Part shown: piece by piece, positions 21,854 to 26,839 of the stretch
Numbering within the stretch: the first letter of the stretch is position 1
Layout of the letters: each line of letters begins with the position of its first letter
Translations under genes and position numbers: made by a program
Assembly (NCBI GenBank): GCA_002339345.1
Contig: DDKM01000073.1
Location: 1 to 26,839, forward strand
Source: Firmicutes bacterium UBA2598
GTDB lineage: Bacteria > Bacillota > PH28-bin88
DNA: 26,839 nucleotides
Direction: 5' to 3'
Notes under the pieces: generated by a model
What the model was told of the DNA's origin: nothing
Database searches by the model: none
What the model saw: the letters and a program-made list of their open reading frames with translations, nothing else

Positions 21854-23968
21854 ATGTTTGTCCAAAAAAGGTGGATCAAAAAGAAGAGTTTGCTCGTTTT
21901 TCTGCTGGCAGCGGCCCTATTGGTCGGCGGGCTCCCCCGGGGGGCGATGGCCTCCCAGGTACAGCTGGTGATTGACGGGCAAAGGCTGGAGGCCTCCCCT
22001 CCGCCGTTAATTGCGGATGGCCGTACCCTGGTGCCGGTTCGCATTGTATCGGAAACCTTGGGGGCAACGGTGGACTGGCATGGGCAAAGCCGGACCGTTA
22101 CAGTTAACCGTGGTGAACGGGCGGTGCGGTTGCGTATTGACAACCGGTTGGTAGACCTTGCTGGAGGAGAAGCTGCAGCAGTTCTGACGGATGTTGTACC
22201 TCGAATTATCGATGGGCGGACCTACATTCCCCTGCGCCTTGTTGCCACGGCCCTGGGTGTAAAGGTGTGGTGGGATGAAAGCACAAGGACTGTACATGTT
22301 AATTCCCATTTTGATCCATCTTCTCAGCCTCCATCCCCCATAAAATTCACCACCCTCCAGGCCAATCAGATTATTGAAGGGGCAGTGGACCTGGGGATTC
22401 AGGTGGCGGGGGATTTGCCTGGTGTGGCGGCAGAAGTGCGATACCAGCTCCTTGATCCCGTCAGCGGACGGGGCCCTGTAGTCGTCCGGGCGAATGCCGT
22501 AACCGCAACCTACCGCATGTTACCTGATCCCCTATACAACGGGGCGCGCCTGCTTACTGCCGCCGTATATGACCGGACCGGCCGTTTCCTGGCCGGCGAA
22601 GTGATCCCGGTGGAGTTGGCGGTGGCACCCCAGGTCCTCCTGCAAGGGGTGACCTCAGGGCAAACGGTGGGGGGAACGGTTACCCTGGGGGCGGAGCTCA
22701 ACTTCCTGGCCGCCCATGTACGCTATGAAATGATACATCCGGGTACGGGGGAAACGGTGGAAATCGGCAAGGGTGGTCCTGGGGACAATCTGCGATGGAC
22801 ACCGCAATTCAACGCCAGCGGCAGCTGGCTGGTACGGGCGGTGGCCGTTGACCGGACTGGACAGGCCCATGCCAGTTCTGTCGTTCCCGTCACGGTGGCG
22901 GTAGCCCGCCGTTTGGTACTGACGGGAGTTTCCGACAACCAGGTGGTGGATGGTCCCGTCAGTCTGGGGGTTTCCTTGAACTTTCCTGTGCAGCAGGTGC
23001 GCTATGTACTTCGGCGTCCCGATAGCGGGAGGGAAGAGGTGCTGGCCCAACTGGGCAGCGCGGGAGGATACCGGTGGTTGGCGTCCCCCAGCCAAGCAGG
23101 CCAGGTGGAAGTGCTGGTGGTGGCTACTGACAGTCAGGGAAACACCCACCGGAGCGACCCGGTGTCCCTGCAGGTAAGGGGGAACCCCATCATTATGATG
23201 GAAACGGTAGCCCCCAACCAGGTGCTGGCGGGTGAGATCAAACTCAAGGCCCTGGCCAACGTGACCCTGGCGCGGGTTGAGTACCAGCTGGTGAACCGGG
23301 AGAAGGGGATCCAGCGTACCATTGCCGGTGGGGCCGACGGACAGGCCACCTATTCATGGACTCCTGGGTCCAAGGACGGCGGCTCCTGGCATCTGCGGGT
23401 AGTGGGTGTTACGGCAGGCGGGGACCATTTGGTGGGCAAGGACATTCCGGTACAGGTGCATACCGGTCGGGTTTACGGCCCGGTACCCATTATTGAAAAG
23501 GATCGGTTCCTGGAATTTGCCACATTACTGGCTGTGCAATCACAGGAACGGACCGGTATGTCTGCTGCCCTCCAGGTGGCCCAGGCCATCCTGGAAACGG
23601 GGTGGGGCCAGTATGTCCCGGTGGACAAGTATACCGGCCAGTTATCCTACAACCTCTTTGGTATTAAGGGGCAGGGTCCAGCCGGGTCGGTCATTTCCAA
23701 CACGTGGGAAGAGTATAACGGACTGACCTTCCGGGTGGATGCGGCCTTCAGGGCTTATCGTAACGCGGAAGAAGCTTGGGATGACCATAAACGGCTTCTG
23801 CTCACCTCCGCCAGGTATGAACCATTCCGGACGGTGATGCATAACAGCACCCAAGGTGCCTGGGCGCTGAAAAATGCCGGTTATGCTACCGATTCCCAGT
23901 ACCCCTTGAAGCTCCTGGACCTCATCAGGCGCTATGACTTACATCTCCTGGACCAGCGGGACATATAG
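21854..23968 (+). CDS. Secreted glucosaminidase with stalk domain and four Ig-like repeats
   Basis: The 704-residue exported protein has a signal peptide (KKKSLLVFLLAAALLVGG, likely cut after AMA near residue 34). Two copper-amine-oxidase-N-like stalk subdomains follow (about residues 36-150; ADGRTLVPVRIVSETLG and IDGRTYIPLRLVATALG). Next come four Ig-like repeats of about 92 residues beginning near 165, 258, 350 and 443, and a C-terminal FlgJ/glucosaminidase domain (about 560-700) with the putative catalytic Glu581 in ILETGWGQ and the partner block YNLFGIKG. It should cleave the N-acetylglucosaminyl bond of peptidoglycan outside the membrane; the stalk and Ig repeats probably place the enzyme within the wall. 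ATG 21854 has aaaggtgg 9 bases upstream. It faces a convergent gene across a hairpin. Confidence 0.9.
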   Translation: MFVQKRWIKKKSLLVFLLAAALLVGGLPRGAMASQVQLVIDGQRLEASPPPLIADGRTLVPVRIVSETLGATVDWHGQSRTVTVNRGERAVRLRIDNRLVDLAGGEAAAVLTDVVPRIIDGRTYIPLRLVATALGVKVWWDESTRTVHVNSHFDPSSQPPSPIKFTTLQANQIIEGAVDLGIQVAGDLPGVAAEVRYQLLDPVSGRGPVVVRANAVTATYRMLPDPLYNGARLLTAAVYDRTGRFLAGEVIPVELAVAPQVLLQGVTSGQTVGGTVTLGAELNFLAAHVRYEMIHPGTGETVEIGKGGPGDNLRWTPQFNASGSWLVRAVAVDRTGQAHASSVVPVTVAVARRLVLTGVSDNQVVDGPVSLGVSLNFPVQQVRYVLRRPDSGREEVLAQLGSAGGYRWLASPSQAGQVEVLVVATDSQGNTHRSDPVSLQVRGNPIIMMETVAPNQVLAGEIKLKALANVTLARVEYQLVNREKGIQRTIAGGADGQATYSWTPGSKDGGSWHLRVVGVTAGGDHLVGKDIPVQVHTGRVYGPVPIIEKDRFLEFATLLAVQSQERTGMSAALQVAQAILETGWGQYVPVDKYTGQLSYNLFGIKGQGPAGSVISNTWEEYNGLTFRVDAAFRAYRNAEEAWDDHKRLLLTSARYEPFRTVMHNSTQGAWALKNAGYATDSQYPLKLLDLIRRYDLHLLDQRDI

Positions 23969-23977
23969 ATGGTCAAA

Positions 23978-24011
23978 AGGACGGCCGTGCTATTCTTCGC
24001 AAGGCCGTCTT
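23978..24011. terminator. Hairpin between convergent genes
   Basis: Arms AGGACGGCC (23978-23986) and GGCCGTCTT (24003-24011), 9 bp with one G-U, lie in the 84-base gap between the convergent glucosaminidase and AbfD-like genes. There is no T-run on the plus strand; TTTT follows the stem on the minus strand. Probably a shared, imperfect terminator. Confidence 0.55.
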
Positions 24012-24052
24012 ATGCCGACTAGTTATGAAATTCGGGATCAAGGTGATGTTGC

Positions 24053-25558
24053 TTAGTTTACGGCATGATAATTGCTTTGCCCGGCGGCCTGCGGCAACAC
24101 CCCATCCTCTACCTCTATCCCGGCGATTACCCGGGCCTGTCTCTTTTTTTGTTCCAGATCCGCCTGGCGGGCGATCATCACCCGCTGGGCCTGGGGTGAA
24201 CCGGCCCCGTGCATAGACTCCGTCCGGTAGCCAACGGCGGCGGACCCCAAGGTCAGGTTTTCCACCAGACGTAGCATTCGCAGACGGTGTTCCGTGGGTA
24301 CGGTGGCTACCCCCTGCAGGTATTTGGCCAGCAGGGGACCGATATCCGGGTGCTGGTAGTCCCTTTCCGAGGGAAGTGTTACCATCAGCCCCCCGGCGAT
24401 GTCCTCCGCCAGGCGGGCTATTTCATAGGGGAACCGGGTTACGTTTTGCTTGCATACATTGGCCAGCATCAGATCCACCAGGTAGGTGCCGGAAGGAGTG
24501 CCCACGCCAAGGCAGGAGCAGGCGATACCACATGCATACATGGTCTCATTCAGGTGGATCATTTCAATTAGCTTGTCCTTGATATGGGAGGCTTTACCCG
24601 TCCCGTTGTATTCCGCCATCTGGGCTGCCGCACCTATGAGGACATCCCCCACCCCCACCTTGCATCCGCCATAGCTCTGACGGTGGTATCCCGCGAACCG
24701 TTCCACCAGGGTGCCGGCAAACTGGTATTCTCCACACATGAACACCCGTTCCCAGGGTACCGAAACGTCCTCCAGTATGACCAGGCACTCATGACCGCCA
24801 TAACAGGCATTACCCACATCCATGGTGCCGCCTTCCAGTTTGCGGGTGTCTGAAGACTGGCGCCCGTAGACATATGTAATCCCCGGTGTATTGGAAGGGA
24901 TCGCGAAGGAAACGGCATAGTCCCGATCCGCCTCCGTCATGGCGGTGGTGGGCATCACCAGCAACTCATGGGAGTTTAAAGCTCCCGTCTGGTGGACCTT
25001 GGCTCCCCTGACTACGATGCCCTCCTCCGTTTTTTTGATTATCCGGACGTAAAGGTCGGGATTCACCTGCTGGTAGGGCCGGAGGCTCCGATCTCCCTTG
25101 GGGTCGGTCATGGCCCCATCCACTGTCAAGTCTCTGTCCTGTACCTCACGCAGGAACCGGCGGAATTTTTGGTGATACCCGGTGCCCAGGGTTTGATCCA
25201 TTTCAAAGGTGACGCTATCCACCGCATTGATGGCATCCAGCCCCACGCAACGCTGGAAACAGGAAGCGGTTTTTTGACCTAGCAATCTGAGCATTTTTAC
25301 CTTGGCCACCAGGTCACCGGGGTTTTGATGCAGGTGGGTAAACCTGTTGATGATCTGCCCAGTCAGGCTGGAGGTGGCGGTCAGCAGGCCCCGGTGGACC
25401 GGATGGTGCGCCAATTCGTAGGTTTTGGCCACTGAATTCACTGACGGTTGGATCAGGGGGTGATCCACCACATTGGTAAGAATTTCGCCAAAGGCATAAA
25501 CCTTTAGATTAAGTTTACGCAGGCTGTCGCGATACTGGTCAGCGGTCATCAAAGCCAT
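24053..25558 (-). CDS. abfD: 4-hydroxybutyryl-CoA dehydratase / vinylacetyl-CoA isomerase family protein
   Basis: The 501-residue protein belongs to the 4-hydroxyphenylacetate 3-hydroxylase fold family, in the branch of AbfD, a 4Fe-4S and FAD enzyme that converts 4-hydroxybutyryl-CoA to crotonyl-CoA by a ketyl-radical route. It has Cys100 and Cys104 (CFQRC), and His292 and Cys299 in AGYHRQSYGGCK. These correspond to the four cluster ligands described for Clostridium aminobutyricum AbfD (Cys99, Cys103, His292, Cys299), with Tyr296, Lys300 and Glu257 also matching. So it is likely catalytically complete rather than a plain flavin monooxygenase. The start at 25558 has ggagg 9 bases upstream on the minus strand; the open frame extends 29 codons further without support. 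No CoA-transferase or 4-hydroxybutyrate dehydrogenase is adjacent, so its pathway is unclear. Confidence 0.88.
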   Translation of the reverse strand: MALMTADQYRDSLRKLNLKVYAFGEILTNVVDHPLIQPSVNSVAKTYELAHHPVHRGLLTATSSLTGQIINRFTHLHQNPGDLVAKVKMLRLLGQKTASCFQRCVGLDAINAVDSVTFEMDQTLGTGYHQKFRRFLREVQDRDLTVDGAMTDPKGDRSLRPYQQVNPDLYVRIIKKTEEGIVVRGAKVHQTGALNSHELLVMPTTAMTEADRDYAVSFAIPSNTPGITYVYGRQSSDTRKLEGGTMDVGNACYGGHECLVILEDVSVPWERVFMCGEYQFAGTLVERFAGYHRQSYGGCKVGVGDVLIGAAAQMAEYNGTGKASHIKDKLIEMIHLNETMYACGIACSCLGVGTPSGTYLVDLMLANVCKQNVTRFPYEIARLAEDIAGGLMVTLPSERDYQHPDIGPLLAKYLQGVATVPTEHRLRMLRLVENLTLGSAAVGYRTESMHGAGSPQAQRVMIARQADLEQKKRQARVIAGIEVEDGVLPQAAGQSNYHAVN

Positions 25559-25637
25559 CAAAAAACACCTCCCTGGAGCCATTCTACCAAACATGGCGGT
25601 AAAACGCATGTCTTTTTCCGGGAGGTGCCGGTGGTTT

Positions 25638-25667
25638 GCCGGCAACGCTTCACTGTTGCCGGCTTTT
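25638..25667. terminator. Perfect hairpin between the AbfD-like gene and a degraded gene
   Basis: Perfect 9-bp arms GCCGGCAAC (25638-25646) and GTTGCCGGC (25655-25663) with an 8-base loop are followed by TTTT on the plus strand. It sits at the end of the minus-strand pseudogene, where a minus-strand terminator would be expected, but the T-run is on the other side. Direction is therefore uncertain. Confidence 0.55.
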
Positions 25668-25938
25668 ACTTCTTAATATCATATCTTGCCAGCTCCGATG
25701 TCACCCGGGTATCCCCGGACAGGAATTCCCGCTTGACCCCTTCCTTGTAATACTCAATCAGGGTGGAGTTTTCTGCGGAAATACCACCTTCGGCAGTTCT
25801 CAAACTTCCCTGCAGGGGTGTCCACAACGGCATCTACCGCTGTTATTTCCCTTGTTCCGTTAGAGGGGCTTTCAGGATGATGGTATTCTCACTGGGCAGT
25901 ACGGCCAGCCAATTTAAGGATGGGAATTTTGTAAACAA
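25666..25938 (-). pseudogene. Frameshifted remnant of an unknown-function protein gene
   Basis: Reading the minus strand, three frames join into one protein-like sequence. NTIILKAPLTEQGK (from about 25890) ends in a stop. The next frame gives REITAVDAVVDTPAGKFENC (about 25860-25800). A third frame gives ENSTLIEYYKEGVKREF and continues to a natural TAA at 25666-25668. The pattern ILKxPL...ItaVd..VdTPAGkFeN...eYYkeGVg is one I associate with small exported or lipoprotein families in Clostridia whose function is unknown. At least two frameshifts, a probable small deletion and the absence of a proper start show it is inactive. The family assignment needs a database search. Confidence 0.5.
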
Positions 25939-25974
25939 AATGTTATAATGTTAGCATGTTTCTACTGGCTGGCC
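25903..25974. promoter_or_regulatory. TATAAT box and inverted repeats upstream of the DUF401 gene
   Basis: TATAAT (25944-25949) lies 72 bases before the DUF401 start, without a clear -35 box. It is preceded by the palindrome TTTTGT-AA-ACAAAA (25927-25940). Perfect 9-bp inverted arms GGCCAGCCA (25903-25911) and TGGCTGGCC (25966-25974) flank the whole AT-rich segment. Promoter or operator function is inferred. Confidence 0.35.
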
Positions 25975-26020
25975 AGTCGAATTTTGTCATCATGATGGGT
26001 GAAAAGGCAGGGCTTTTATT

Positions 26021-26839
26021 ATGCTTCTGGTTGGTGTGATGATTTCCTTCGTAGTTATTGTGGTTTCCCTCAAGCGTTGGCACAATTTCGGGATTTCCAT
26101 GTTGGCGGGATCTTTGGTTCTTGTACTAACCGGAGGTTTTACCCCCCTTGAGGCGGGGCGGATTTTTTGGCTAAACTTGGTGAGTAAGAGTACCCTCAAC
26201 CTTGTGGCGGCAGTGGCCATGATTAACATGCTGGGCTACATCCTAAAGGGCACCGGCCTTTTGGAAACAATTGTGCGAACCATGCTAGTGGTTTTCAGGG
26301 ATCCCCGGTTGCTGGTGATGTCCATCCCGGCTGCCATTGGCCTGCTCCCCGTGCCGGGTGGGGCTGTGATGTCCGCACCACTGGTGGTGCAGACCGGGGG
26401 GATGGCCGGGCTTTCCCCTGAACGCCAGGCGGCTGCTAATATTATCTACCGCCATCTCCTGTTTTTGATCCTGCCCATTTATGCTCCCTTGATCATGGCC
26501 CAGGACTTCAGCGGCTTCAGCACAGGGGACTTTGCCCGCCACCAAATGGTGCCGCTGGCAGCCGGTCTGGTGGTCAGTGTTTTGATTTTTTTTTACCGGA
26601 CGGGAGGCAGTCAGGCCAGGACATGCCACAGCGAGCACTGGCTGCAGTCATTAAGAAATCTTGTCTATTATTCTTCCCCCATTCTGCTGGCGGTGTTGTT
26701 GGTGACATTGCTGGATGTCCACATTGCCCTTGCTGCCGGTTTGGGATCCCTCCTGGCGCTCTTGCTGGATCGTCCTTCCGCAGCGAAGTTGAAGGAGCGT
26801 GTCCAAAAAATTATAATTCCAGGGATAGATCGCAATCTT
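26021..26839 (+). CDS. DUF401 family membrane protein (3' end outside window)
   Basis: An open frame of 273 codons runs from ATG 26021 to the window edge without a stop. The product is strongly hydrophobic, with about seven predicted membrane segments so far: MLLVGVMISFVVIVVSL, then helices around TLNLVAAVAMINMLGYI, LLVMSIPAAIGLLPVPGGAV, LLFLILPIYAPLIMA and others. The LLPVPGGAVMSAPLV block and the SPERQAAANIIYRHLL segment are signatures of DUF401, a family resembling gluconate/dicarboxylate permeases but with no proven substrate. An in-frame stop at 26000-26002 limits the start; the ribosome binding site (aaaggcaggg) is weak. It is divergent from the AbfD-like gene, so any link to organic-acid uptake is speculative. 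Confidence 0.85.
   Translation, partial: MLLVGVMISFVVIVVSLKRWHNFGISMLAGSLVLVLTGGFTPLEAGRIFWLNLVSKSTLNLVAAVAMINMLGYILKGTGLLETIVRTMLVVFRDPRLLVMSIPAAIGLLPVPGGAVMSAPLVVQTGGMAGLSPERQAAANIIYRHLLFLILPIYAPLIMAQDFSGFSTGDFARHQMVPLAAGLVVSVLIFFYRTGGSQARTCHSEHWLQSLRNLVYYSSPILLAVLLVTLLDVHIALAAGLGSLLALLLDRPSAAKLKERVQKIIIPGIDRNL

Noticed and set aside
25636..25863. A 75-codon plus-strand open frame
   Set aside because: It begins in a hairpin, and the minus strand holds coherent protein-like pieces over the same bases; no family pattern is seen on the plus strand.

Overview
The window looks like chromosomal DNA of a Gram-positive, probably spore-forming and anaerobic Firmicute of the Desulfotomaculum/Pelotomaculum (Peptococcaceae) type. 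This is inferred from the Bacillus/Clostridia-style order recF-remB-gyrB ... gyrA-pdxS-pdxT ... serS-tRNA-Ser, two T-box leaders, a LysM protein of spore-coat type, a YibE/F protein, and an oxygen-sensitive 4-hydroxybutyryl-CoA dehydratase-like enzyme. TTG and GTG starts are frequent (recF, remB, gyrB, yibE/F, gyrA, pdxS). No CRISPR array, insertion sequence, integrase or rRNA was seen.

Layout. Positions 1-3374 are the end of the dnaA-side replication operon: recF, remB and gyrB, closed by a terminator. Positions 3400-9700 separate gyrB from gyrA: a DUF4015 glycoside-hydrolase-like lipoprotein, a frameshifted scrap of a xanthine-dehydrogenase-type gene, a P1B-type Zn/Cd ATPase, a four-LysM protein and a divergent YibE/F membrane protein. 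Positions 9800-14036 hold gyrA with its own promoter, then pdxS-pdxT (PLP synthase), ending in a strong terminator that overlaps the start of a GH15-like gene (to 15156). Positions 15160-20015 are a serine/glycine block: T-box 1, a class V aminotransferase, serA, T-box 2, serS. A tRNA-Ser(UGA) with a near-consensus promoter follows. Positions 20600-26839 are accessory: a DUF1848 protein with a C-terminal radical-SAM-like cysteine motif, an amidohydrolase gene remnant, a secreted glucosaminidase with a stalk domain and four Ig-like repeats, a convergent AbfD-family gene, a degraded minus-strand gene and a DUF401 permease cut by the window end.

How the genes work together. PdxST makes pyridoxal phosphate, the cofactor of the aminotransferase. 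The aminotransferase and SerA probably form the phosphorylated serine pathway, and SerS charges tRNA-Ser. Both the biosynthetic operon and serS sit behind tRNA-sensing T-box leaders. The serS leader shows the expected Ser codon (TCC). The biosynthetic leader appears to show a Gly codon (GGC), while its antiterminator base fits the G73 discriminator of tRNA-Ser. This is the most interesting puzzle in the window. Three degraded gene fragments show that the spacers between core genes are scars of former accessory genes.
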